A stretch of 5,471 nucleotides of DNA from CAYLNK01 sp964384675 (GCA_964384675.1 CAYLNK010000388.1:1-5471), one strand, 5' to 3'; shown: positions 1 to 5,471, numbered from the stretch's first letter. Numbers and translations are program-made. Notes: generated by a model from the sequence alone, not told the origin.

Positions 1-333
1 GGCCGCCTCCGCGCCCGAGGTCGGGGGGCGGAGCGCGCCCGAGCGCGGCGCCACGCCGAGGCTGATCCGGCCCTCGTCCCGAGCCTGCTGGCGCTTCTCC
101 CAGACCTCCGCCATGGCGTTGAAACGGCTCTGGATCGACTGGAGCTTGAACCTCTCCGCGGTGCGGTCGATCTCCTGGTTGCCGAGCTTCCGGAGCCAGG
201 TCTCCACCTTGCGACGCGACTGCAGGGGCGCGAGCTTCTGGTCGCCCACCAGGAACCGCTCGTACTCGACCCGCAGGGCGACCATCGCCCGCTCGAGCTC
301 CTGAAGCTCCCGCTCGATCGACTCTCCCCGCAT
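1..333 (-). CDS. MXAN_5187 C-terminal-domain-like small protein, 3' end off the left edge
   Basis: An open frame of 111 codons runs from an ATG at 333 to the left edge without a stop, so the C-terminus is missing. The first 90 residues are highly charged and predicted helical. They contain a YERFLVGDQKLAP segment (about 25-37), then RTAERFKLQSIQSRF (57-71) and a conserved-looking tryptophan at 78. From memory this matches a short domain in myxobacterial and acidobacterial proteins annotated as the MXAN_5187 C-terminal domain: a tyrosine/phenylalanine-rich FLxG turn, then an RFxxQSxxxRF helix and a W. The biochemical role of that domain is unknown to me. Residues 94-111 become Ala/Pro/Gly/Ser-rich, as in a linker, so another domain may follow outside the window. 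No signal peptide or membrane segment is seen, so it is probably cytoplasmic. It is divergent from selA, and the two start codons share a CATG. No good ribosome binding site precedes the ATG; M17 (codon at 285) is an alternative start but would cut into the helical region. The reading frame is firm; the family name is less so. Confidence 0.6.
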   Translation of the reverse strand, partial: MRGESIERELQELERAMVALRVEYERFLVGDQKLAPLQSRRKVETWLRKLGNQEIDRTAERFKLQSIQSRFNAMAEVWEKRQQARDEGRISLGVAPRSGALRPPTSGAEAA

Positions 334-1741
334 GCGCCGCTACCATTCTAAGGTGACACCGTCGGCACGACGTCCCCCCTCGATGGAAACTCTCCTCGCG
401 TCGGCGACCGGCTCGGCTCTCGCGGCCGCCCACGGCCGGCGCCGTGCGAAGGAGGCCCTCGGGGCCGCCGCGCGGGCGTTCCACGCCGGCACGCTCGTTC
501 CCGATCCGGCTCCCGAGGGCACGGCCCTCGTCGAGGCGCTCGCGCGCGAGGCGGGACGGTCCCTGGGTGCCCGTCGTCCAGCCGGACCGGGCCGCGTGAT
601 CAACGCGACCGGGGTCCTCCTCCACACGAACCTCGGCCGGGCCCCGCTGGCGGCGGCCGCGCGCGAGGCGCTCGAGCGCGCCGCGGGCTTCTGCGACCTG
701 GAGTACGACGTGGCGTCCGGGCGCCGCGGGAAACGGAGCGAGCACGTCCGTCCGCTCCTCCTCGAGCTCTTCGCTCCGGAGCGAACCGACGTCGACGTGG
801 TCGTCACCGTCAACAACGCGGCCGCGCTGCTGCTGGCGCTCGACACGGTCGCCAACGGTCGTCCGGTCGCCATCTCGCGCGGCGAGCTCGTGGCCATCGG
901 GGGCGACTTCCGCGTCCCGTCGATCCTGGCCCGGAGCGGCGCCTCGCTCCTGGAGACCGGCACCACGAACAAGACGGCTCCCGCCGACTACGAGGAAGCG
1001 CTCGACCGCGGCGCGGCGGCGATCCTGAAGGTGCATCCGTCCAACTACCGGATCGTCGGCTACACGGAAGAGGTCGCGCTGCCCGAGCTCGCGGCGCTCG
1101 CGCACAGGAGGGGCGTGCCGCTCGTCTACGACGCCGGCGCGGGGGCGCCTCTCCGGTTCCACGAGCCGGGCCTCGCCGACGAGCCGCTCCCCGCGAGGTC
1201 CCTGGCCGACGGCGCGGACCTCGTCTGCTTCTCGGGCGACAAGACCTTGGGCGGACCGCAGGCGGGGATCCTCCTCGGCAGGAAGACGCTCGTCGAGGCG
1301 GCCGCGCGGAACCCGCTCGCCCGCGCGCTCCGGCCCGACAAGCTGGTCCTCGCCGCCCTGGCGGCCACCCTCGACCTCTACCTTTCGGGGAGGGAGGACG
1401 AGGTGCCGTTCGTGAGGATGCTCCGGGTGCCGCTCGAGACGCTCGAGGCCCGGGCGGGCGCGATCGTGGCCGCGGCCCGCGCCGCCGGGCTCCTGGCCGA
1501 GGTCGTCGAGTCGACGGCGGTGGCGGGAGGCGGCTCGGGGACCGAGTCCGCCCTCCCGTCGCGAGCGGTGGCCCTGCAGAGGCCCGGAGCGCCGGCCGAG
1601 ACCCTGGCCCTCGGCCTGCGACGGCACCTCGTGCCGGTGATCGCGCGGATCGCCGGCGACCGCGTGCTGCTCGACCTGCGCTCGGTCGCCCCCGAGGACG
1701 ACGCGGCGCTGGTCGCCGCGCTCAGAGCCCCAGCTCCTTGA
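332..1741 (+). CDS. selA: L-seryl-tRNA(Sec) selenium transferase (selenocysteine synthase, SelA)
   Basis: PLP-dependent enzyme that converts Ser-tRNA(Sec) to Sec-tRNA(Sec) with selenophosphate in the cytoplasm. It normally works with SelD, the selC tRNA and SelB. The 469 residues match the usual SelA length (E. coli 463). SelA hallmarks seen in order: INATGVLLHTNLGRAPL (90-106), NNAAALLLAL (161-170), SRGELVAIGGDFRVP (182-196), ETGTTNKT (208-215), KVHPSNYRIVG (233-243), DAGAGAP (267-273), the PLP-lysine motif SGDKTLGGPQAGI with K304, LRPDKLVLAALAATL (333-347), and the C-terminal PVIARI...LLDLRSV. The full-length N-terminal region, which is absent from shorter SelA-like aldolase/lyase relatives such as DgaE, favours a true SelA. 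The start is uncertain: ATG 332 (after an in-frame stop at 302), GTG 353 or ATG 383. PPSMETLLA at 15-23 aligns with the early P-S-[VI]-D-x-LL motif of SelA, which argues against starting at 383 (M18). No Shine-Dalgarno fits any of the three. The end overlaps the convergent regulator by 20 bp. selB and selC are not adjacent. Confidence 0.95.
   Translation: MRRYHSKVTPSARRPPSMETLLASATGSALAAAHGRRRAKEALGAAARAFHAGTLVPDPAPEGTALVEALAREAGRSLGARRPAGPGRVINATGVLLHTNLGRAPLAAAAREALERAAGFCDLEYDVASGRRGKRSEHVRPLLLELFAPERTDVDVVVTVNNAAALLLALDTVANGRPVAISRGELVAIGGDFRVPSILARSGASLLETGTTNKTAPADYEEALDRGAAAILKVHPSNYRIVGYTEEVALPELAALAHRRGVPLVYDAGAGAPLRFHEPGLADEPLPARSLADGADLVCFSGDKTLGGPQAGILLGRKTLVEAAARNPLARALRPDKLVLAALAATLDLYLSGREDEVPFVRMLRVPLETLEARAGAIVAAARAAGLLAEVVESTAVAGGGSGTESALPSRAVALQRPGAPAETLALGLRRHLVPVIARIAGDRVLLDLRSVAPEDDAALVAALRAPAP
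345..350 (-). promoter_or_regulatory. possible -10 element (TAGAAT) for the leftward gene
   Basis: Reading leftward, TAGAAT lies 11 nt before the ATG at 333, inside the only AT-richer patch (341-356) of the divergent region. That spacing would give a very short leader or a leaderless mRNA, consistent with the lack of a ribosome binding site. No clear -35 hexamer is seen at 16-18 nt. The patch lies within the longest version of selA, so it would be purely intergenic only if selA starts at 353 or 383. Speculative. Confidence 0.2.
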
Positions 1742-3083
1742 TCCGCTGGGAGAGCCGGCGGAGCGGGATCCCCAGCTCGTCCGCGGCACGCGACCGGTCG
1801 CCGCCGTGGTCGGCGAGCGCCCGGCGGATGCGTGCGGTCTCGCCCGCCTTCCTCCACCGCTCGATGGTGTCGTCGAGCCCGCCGTCGAGCGACGGGTGCG
1901 GCGTCGAGACCTCGCCCGGGACGCCGAGCACGATCTCGGCCGCGCGGATGAGCTCGGTGGGCGACAGGATCACCGCCCGCTCGACGACGTTGCGCAGCTC
2001 TCGCACGTTCCCCGGCCAGTCGTGCGCGACGAGCTTCTGGAGCGCCCCCGGGGCGAACTCGACGCCCGCCTTCTTCACCTGCCGCGCGGTGACCGCGGCG
2101 AACTCCCGCGCGAGCGCGGGGACGTCGTCCCGCCGCGCGCGGAGCGGCGGCAGCCTCACCGGGAACGCCTCGAGCCTGTAGTAGAGGTCCTCGCGGAACT
2201 CGCGGCTCTTCACGCGCGCGGCGAGGTCGCGGTTCGTCGCCGCCACGATCCGCACGTCGACGGCGATCGAGGAGGTCCCTCCGACGCGCACGAAGGAGCG
2301 CTCCTCCACGACGCGCAGGAGCTTCGTCTGGGCCGCGGGGGGCAGCTCGGCGATCTCGTCCAGGAACAGGGTCCCGCCGTCGGCCAGCTCGAAGCGGCCG
2401 GCGCGCCGTTCGACCGCTCCCGTGTACGCGCCCCGCTCGTGCCCGAACAGCTCGTTCTCGACGAGGGCCTCGGGGAGCGCCGCGACGTTCACCGCGACGA
2501 ACGGGCCGCGCGCCCGCGGCGAGAGAGCGTGCACCGCCCGCGCGAAGAGCTCCTTGCCGGTTCCCGACTCCCCCGTCAGGAGGACCGTGACGCCCGTCGC
2601 GGCTGCCCGGCGGATCCGGTCGAGCGCCTCGGCGAGCGCCGGCGACGACCCCACGATCTTCGGCATCCCCGCGAGCCCCATCTCCTCGGCGAGGAGCGCG
2701 TGCGCGACGGCGGCCCGGCGGGCCGTGACGTGGCGGGCGACGAGGAGGAGCAGCAGCTCCGGATCGACCGGCTTGCTCAGGAAGTCGGCCGCCCCCTTCT
2801 TCATCGCCTCGACCGCGGTCTCCACGGTGCCGAAGCCCGTCAGCACGACGACCGGAAGCGACGGGTCGGCCCGCATCGCCGCGTCGAGGACCGCGATCCC
2901 GTCGGCGCCCGGCAGCCTGAGGTCGGTGAGGACGAGGGCGTAGCGCCGCCCCTCGGACAGCCGCCGCACCGCCTCGTCCCCCGTGGCGACCGCCTCGACC
3001 GAGTACCCCTCGGCCGCCAGCGTCTCGGCCAGCATCTCGCGGAGCGATTCCCGATCCTCCGCGAGGAGGATCTCGCCCGCCAT
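1722..3083 (-). CDS. NtrC-family sigma-54-dependent response regulator (receiver, AAA+, Fis-type HTH)
   Basis: Cytoplasmic transcription activator of 453 residues, a standard length for the family. Receiver domain 1-120: acidic E9/D10, phospho-acceptor D54 in LTDLRLPG, T82, and K104 in SKP. Sigma-54 AAA+ domain about 141-375: Walker A GESGTGKE (171-178), the sigma-54 contact loop as GAYTGA (218-223, Y for the usual F), Walker B GGTLFLDEI (236-244), an arginine-rich REDLYYRL segment (297-304) and WPGNVREL (356-363). Fis-type helix-turn-helix 427-453 (GGDRSRAADELGIPLRRLSQRI...). The family is phosphorylated by a partner histidine kinase and uses ATP to remodel RNA polymerase-sigma-54 at -24/-12 promoters. 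No kinase is in the window, so the partner is unknown. The start lies 14 bp after the stop of the exported-protein gene, preceded by a weak GGCGGGA; operon membership is likely. Its place after a PilY1-like gene suggests a PilR-like role, but that is inference; the domain content does not separate PilR from NtrC, AtoC or ZraR. Confidence 0.95.
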   Translation of the reverse strand: MAGEILLAEDRESLREMLAETLAAEGYSVEAVATGDEAVRRLSEGRRYALVLTDLRLPGADGIAVLDAAMRADPSLPVVVLTGFGTVETAVEAMKKGAADFLSKPVDPELLLLLVARHVTARRAAVAHALLAEEMGLAGMPKIVGSSPALAEALDRIRRAAATGVTVLLTGESGTGKELFARAVHALSPRARGPFVAVNVAALPEALVENELFGHERGAYTGAVERRAGRFELADGGTLFLDEIAELPPAAQTKLLRVVEERSFVRVGGTSSIAVDVRIVAATNRDLAARVKSREFREDLYYRLEAFPVRLPPLRARRDDVPALAREFAAVTARQVKKAGVEFAPGALQKLVAHDWPGNVRELRNVVERAVILSPTELIRAAEIVLGVPGEVSTPHPSLDGGLDDTIERWRKAGETARIRRALADHGGDRSRAADELGIPLRRLSQRIKELGL

Positions 3084-3097
3084 CGGCGTCCCGCCGC

Positions 3098-4006
3098 CTA
3101 CTGCGGCTGCTTCGGCTGCCCGTCGGCCGGCACCGGCAGGTAGGTGCCACCCGGCTTGTCGGGCTGACCCACCGGCCCGCTGGCGGCAGGCGCCGCGAAG
3201 CCCGGCTTCACCTGGGTGGGCTGCGTCGGCCTCGGCGTGGGCGGCGCGGGAGGAGGCGTCGGGACCGGCGTCGGCGTCGCCTCCTCGGTCGCTGCGGGGC
3301 TCTCCGCCGCCGCCGGCGTTCCGTCCGCGGGGGTCGGCTTCACCTTGACCTTCCAGCGCGGGAAATAGCGAAAGACGGTGGGACGCTCGCCGACCTTCAG
3401 ATCGGCCACGAAGGACGTCTTCTCACCCGGCGCCAGCGTGTCCTTCGGGACGCTCCCGAACACGGACAGGAGCGTCTTGTTGTTCTGGCCGACCGCCTCG
3501 ACGTTGATGGTGAGGCTGAAGACCTCTGTCTGGCCGGTGTTCTCCAGGATCCCGGTGACCGCGAAGCCCTCGAAGCCGCCCTCCTTGGCGGTGACCTTCT
3601 GCTGCGAGACCTCGACCTTGCCGTCCTCCGCCGATTCCTTGACGCCACCCTCCGTCGTCTCGAGGGGATGGGAGACGTCGGAGTCGGTGAGGACGACCGT
3701 GGCCTTGCGCTCCGCCTTCACCCGCGCCGCTTCGGCCGGCGTCAGCGGCCTGGGCGTGCGAGAGGCGGGCGGGGGCTCGGGCGCGGCAGCACGGGCCTGG
3801 GCCTCGGCGGTCTTCTCGAGGTCGATCTCCGCGACGGGGATCGACACCAGGGTGCCGTCCGTCGCCGTCATCACGGCGGTCCGTCCCTTGACCTTGTACG
3901 GTCCCTTCGTCGTGATCGAGCGGCCGTCCTTCAGGACGACCTCGTCCGCATGGAGCGACAGCGCCAGCGGCACCGCCAGGAACAGAGCGAGTCGAACGGA
4001 GCGCAT
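3098..4006 (-). CDS. exported protein of unknown function with FxLYD-like domain and proline-rich tail
   Basis: Not a named family that I recognise. With the start at ATG 4006 (302 aa) the protein begins with a clear signal peptide: MRS-V-R, a hydrophobic core (LALFLAVPLALSL) and a likely cleavage after HA, leaving DEVVLKDG as the mature N-terminus. Residues 21-64 (VVLKDGRSITTKGPYKVKGRTAV...) look like a small beta domain common in exported acidobacterial-type proteins with a 'VLKDGR' opening. A charged linker with a Pro-rich part (about 73-92) follows. Residues about 149-221 (FAVTGILENTG..., FSLTINVEAVG..., LAPGEKTSFVADL) have the pattern of FxLYD-type beta-sandwich domains. The tail, 224-302, is low-complexity Pro/Thr/Ala/Gln. 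No lipobox cysteine is seen, and the protein has no cysteines at all. A longer start at 4093 would put 29 basic residues before the signal peptide and is rejected; 4006 also has GGAGGT upstream. It sits between the PilY1-like gene and the sigma-54 regulator, so a periplasmic or surface role with the pilus locus is inferred only from context. Confidence 0.8.
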   Translation of the reverse strand: MRSVRLALFLAVPLALSLHADEVVLKDGRSITTKGPYKVKGRTAVMTATDGTLVSIPVAEIDLEKTAEAQARAAAPEPPPASRTPRPLTPAEAARVKAERKATVVLTDSDVSHPLETTEGGVKESAEDGKVEVSQQKVTAKEGGFEGFAVTGILENTGQTEVFSLTINVEAVGQNNKTLLSVFGSVPKDTLAPGEKTSFVADLKVGERPTVFRYFPRWKVKVKPTPADGTPAAAESPAATEEATPTPVPTPPPAPPTPRPTQPTQVKPGFAAPAASGPVGQPDKPGGTYLPVPADGQPKQPQ

Positions 4007-4009
4007 GGC

Positions 4010-4015
4010 ACCTCC
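4010..4015 (-). promoter_or_regulatory. ribosome binding site that decides the exported-protein start
   Basis: GGAGGT, read leftward, lies 3 nt before the ATG at 4006. The match to the anti-Shine-Dalgarno is strong but the spacing is short. It supports 4006 over the upstream in-frame ATG at 4093. The core GGAGG is preceded by its inverse CCTCC (palindrome 4011-4021), although the 1-nt loop prevents full pairing. Confidence 0.55.
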
Positions 4016-4031
4016 AGGAGGCTTCCGGGCA

Positions 4032-4037
4032 ATCTTA
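4032..4037 (-). promoter_or_regulatory. possible internal -10 element (TAAGAT) in the 73-bp gap
   Basis: TAAGAT is one mismatch from TATAAT and is among the few AT-rich hexamers in the window. Transcription would start near 4025, about 20 nt before the ATG at 4006. No good -35 is seen 16-18 nt upstream (the sequence there is around CTGGAG). If real, it would let the exported protein and the regulator be made independently of the pilY1-like gene. Confidence 0.25.
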
Positions 4038-4079
4038 CCAGCCCTGGCCTGAACCTCCAGAGAGCGGATCGGACGCGGC

Positions 4080-5471
4080 CTACCAGCGCGCATCCGGGGC
4101 TTCCCGCCAGGCGAGGACCGACGGCCGCGCCGCCGCGGGGATCACGAGCGGACGGCCGCCGGCCCGCGCGACGACGATCGCGGGCCGGCCCTGTGCGTCG
4201 GGCACGACCTGGACCGTGCCGAGAGACTCATTCTCCGGCTCGATGCGACCGAGCGCCGCACCCCGGGTCGAGGCCGCCGCCGACCGACCGCAGCAAGAGG
4301 CCCCCCGGCACGGGTCCCCGTTCAGCGCGTCGAGGCGGTAGAGCCGGCCGTGCGTCGTCCCCTCGGGGCACGTCTCTCCGGCGCAGGACTCGTCGGTCGC
4401 GAAGTGGAGGAGGCCGTCCATCACCACGAGCGGGGAGGTGATTCGCTCCCGGGGCCTCAGTCCGAGCGACCACCCCGCGGCCCGCGACGGGCCGAGCTCT
4501 CCGCAGGCCGAAAGCCTCGGGGCGTCGAGCGCCAGGGCGGCGGGGCGCGACACCGGCTCGGCGGAACGGGACGGCGTATCGAGCACCGCCGACACGGCGC
4601 CGCCGGAGCGCGCCGAGGCCCACGCGATCGAGAGGCGATCCTCTCCGGTCTCCGGATCGACGCCGGCCAGGAAGGCCGCGGGCGGCCGCTCCACCCCACC
4701 CACGGCCGCGCTCTCGGCCCTCAGGATCGGATCGCCACCCAGGGTCAGGTCGAATCGCCAGAGGCGCCCGCCGTCGTCCGCGGCGTACAGGGTGTCGAGG
4801 AGCGAGTCGCCGTCGAGGTCGAGGGCGGCGGGGGGGGAGAGAGATCGCGCTCCGGGAACCGCCTTCGCGCCGACCGTGCGGCCCGTCCTGAGGTCCAGGG
4901 TCAGGAGCCGGCTTCCCACCGCGGCGAGGACCCCGAACCCTCCGTTCTCCTGCGGGAGGCGGCCCAGGATGGCACCGGTCACAGGCGCGTCCAGATCCCG
5001 CCTCCAGAGCAACGACGAGGCACCCGGAGGTCCTGACGTGGAGTCGAGCGCCAGGAGGCTGCGCCCGACACCGGCGAGGACCACGGTGCGCCAGGCGCAG
5101 CCCGGGCCGAGCGTGCCCGTGAGCGGACACGGTCCCTCGCCGACGACGGCGTCCCCGACGAAGGGCGTCCAGCTCACGGCCGCCGGCCCGGTCCCCCTCC
5201 ACGAATGGAGGGGGCTCCCGCTCGCGCCGTCGAGGACTCGGAGCTCGTCGCCGGACGGGACGAACGCCAGCGGGGCCATCCGGGAGCCCGTCCGGAACGC
5301 CTCGTACCCGGCGAGGCCGGCGCGCAGGTAGAGCCCTTCGGGCGCTGCCGGCGCGACGGACGCGGCCGTACCCGGCGACTCCCAGGCGGGCGCCGCAGCC
5401 GGATCGGGTGCCCGGAACGCGAGCACGCGCCCCGCGGCGATCGCGACCCGCAGAGCAGTCCGCGGCGGCAC
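4080..5471 (-). CDS. PilY1/PilC-type beta-propeller protein, C-terminal part (5' end off the right edge)
   Basis: 464 codons including the stop lie in the window and the frame is open at the right edge; the first in-frame codon is a GTG but the gene very likely continues upstream, since PilY1 proteins usually exceed 1000 residues. The visible part matches the Neisseria PilC/PilY1 propeller domain. Blade-like segments in order (window numbering): LAFVPSGDELRVLDGASG (68-85), FVGDAVV...WRTVVLAGVGRSLLALD (104-143), ITGAILGRL-like APVTGAILGRL (162-172), LSPPAALDLDGDSLLDTLY with a DxDxDxxxD calcium motif at 218-226, then DDGGRLWRFDL (232-242), ITSPLVVMDGLLHFATDE (344-361), GRLYRLDALNG (375-385) and a terminal VLAWRE. 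PilY1 acts at the type IV pilus tip in calcium-controlled extension/retraction, adhesion and surface sensing, in the outer membrane or outside the cell. Eight cysteines, six clustered at 323-394, would fit disulfides in an exported protein. It is the first visible gene of a leftward operon; minor pilins are expected to the right. The family is fairly sure; the exact pilus role is inferred. Confidence 0.8.
   Translation of the reverse strand: MPPRTALRVAIAAGRVLAFRAPDPAAAPAWESPGTAASVAPAAPEGLYLRAGLAGYEAFRTGSRMAPLAFVPSGDELRVLDGASGSPLHSWRGTGPAAVSWTPFVGDAVVGEGPCPLTGTLGPGCAWRTVVLAGVGRSLLALDSTSGPPGASSLLWRRDLDAPVTGAILGRLPQENGGFGVLAAVGSRLLTLDLRTGRTVGAKAVPGARSLSPPAALDLDGDSLLDTLYAADDGGRLWRFDLTLGGDPILRAESAAVGGVERPPAAFLAGVDPETGEDRLSIAWASARSGGAVSAVLDTPSRSAEPVSRPAALALDAPRLSACGELGPSRAAGWSLGLRPRERITSPLVVMDGLLHFATDESCAGETCPEGTTHGRLYRLDALNGDPCRGASCCGRSAAASTRGAALGRIEPENESLGTVQVVPDAQGRPAIVVARAGGRPLVIPAAARPSVLAWREAPDARW
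4794..4820 (-). other. calcium-binding loop motif DLDGDSLLD in the PilY1-like protein
   Basis: The nine codons spell D-L-D-G-D-S-L-L-D, fitting the DxDxDxxxD EF-hand-like loop that binds calcium in PilY1 propellers. All four acidic positions are kept, and the motif is followed by the family's typical YAxDxGGxLWRFDL strand. Confidence 0.7.
5193..5214 (-). repeat. perfect 9-bp inverted repeat with UUCG loop inside the pilY1-like gene
   Basis: On the coding strand, CCCCCTCCA and TGGAGGGGG flank TTCG. The stem has no mismatch and the loop is the stable UUCG tetraloop, though it is closed by A-U and not the optimal C-G. No T tract follows, so it is not a classical terminator. It encodes the P-L-H-S-W-R part of the propeller, and a chance origin is possible in such GC-rich DNA. 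Confidence 0.5.

Noticed and set aside
113..304. Small plus-strand open frame upstream of selA
   Set aside because: Lies fully antisense to the leftward MXAN_5187-like gene, whose frame has coherent family-like motifs; the product is Arg/Ser-rich with no features.
334..382. Possible Shine-Dalgarno AAGGTGA at 350-356 for selA
   Set aside because: No ATG, GTG or TTG in the selA frame follows at 5-13 nt; the next start, ATG 383, is 26 nt away.
770..785. Perfect 16-bp palindrome TTCGCTCCGGAGCGAA inside selA
   Set aside because: It sits in well-conserved coding sequence, has no loop or T tract, and one such palindrome in a window of this length and GC content is not surprising.
340..972. Minus-strand open frame of 210 codons within selA
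   Set aside because: Arg/Ala/Ser-rich shadow of selA; no domain, signal or ribosome binding site.
1806..3143. Plus-strand open frame of 445 codons opposite the regulator
   Set aside because: Antisense to a confirmed gene, rich in Arg/Asp/Glu/Leu from reversed codons, with no recognisable motif.
1378..3150. Long minus-strand open frame of 590 codons over the response regulator
   Set aside because: Its translation is Arg/Gly/Ala/Pro repeats with no domain; it shadows the regulator, which has all catalytic motifs in another frame. Long false frames are expected at this GC content.
4028..4045. Sigma-54-like promoter (GGGC ... TTGCC) read leftward before the exported-protein gene
   Set aside because: The GG and GC pairs are separated by 11 bases and not the required 10; this spacing is strict for sigma-54.
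4007..4093. Longer start (ATG 4093) for the exported protein, overlapping the pilY1-like stop by 14 bp
   Set aside because: It would place 29 basic residues before the signal peptide; ATG 4006 gives a normal signal peptide and has GGAGGT in front.
4228..5202. Open frames of about 220-320 codons on both strands over the PilY1-like gene
   Set aside because: All give Arg/Gly/Pro-rich translations, while the chosen frame has the propeller repeats and the calcium motif.
1..5471. tRNA-Sec, SECIS element, CRISPR array or mobile element
   Set aside because: No cloverleaf with CCA-type end, no UGA-plus-hairpin frame, no regular repeats and no transposase or terminal repeats were seen on either strand.

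Overview
The window is a very GC-rich stretch (roughly 70% or more by eye, with strong G/C at third codon positions) and is almost entirely coding. It suggests a high-GC, Gram-negative soil or sediment type bacterium. The combination of a selenocysteine synthase, a PilY1-type pilus tip protein, a sigma-54 NtrC-type regulator and a small MXAN_5187-like protein would fit Acidobacteriota, Myxococcota or a related delta-type lineage. This placement is inferred from gene content only; no phylogenetic marker is present.

Layout from left to right: (1) a minus-strand gene that starts near 333 and runs off the left edge, encoding a small charged protein resembling the MXAN_5187 C-terminal domain; (2) a plus-strand selA (332-1741) that diverges from it; (3) a minus-strand NtrC/PilR-type response regulator (1722-3083), convergent with selA and overlapping it by 20 bp; (4) a minus-strand exported protein of unknown function (3098-4006) with a proline-rich tail; (5) the C-terminal part of a PilY1/PilC-type beta-propeller protein (4080 to beyond the right edge). 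No stretch longer than 300 bases lacks a gene. The only non-coding gaps are about 20-50 bp around 334-382, 14 bp at 3084-3097 and 73 bp at 4007-4079.

Genes 5, 4 and 3 are transcribed in that order on the minus strand and look like one operon, possibly with an extra promoter in the 73-bp gap. The reading is a type IV pilus or pilus-like surface-adhesin locus that ends in an exported accessory protein and a sigma-54 activator that could control pilus or surface genes, in the manner of PilR. SelA belongs to a separate function: it makes Sec-tRNA. selB, selC and selD are not in the window, so the selenocysteine pathway must be completed elsewhere.

I found no tRNA, rRNA, CRISPR array, insertion sequence or convincing terminator. 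The content is mostly recognisable families. The most noteworthy points are the CATG palindrome that gives face-to-face start codons to two divergent genes, the uncharacterised exported protein tucked between a pilus tip protein and a sigma-54 regulator, and a perfect UUCG hairpin in the pilY1-like gene.
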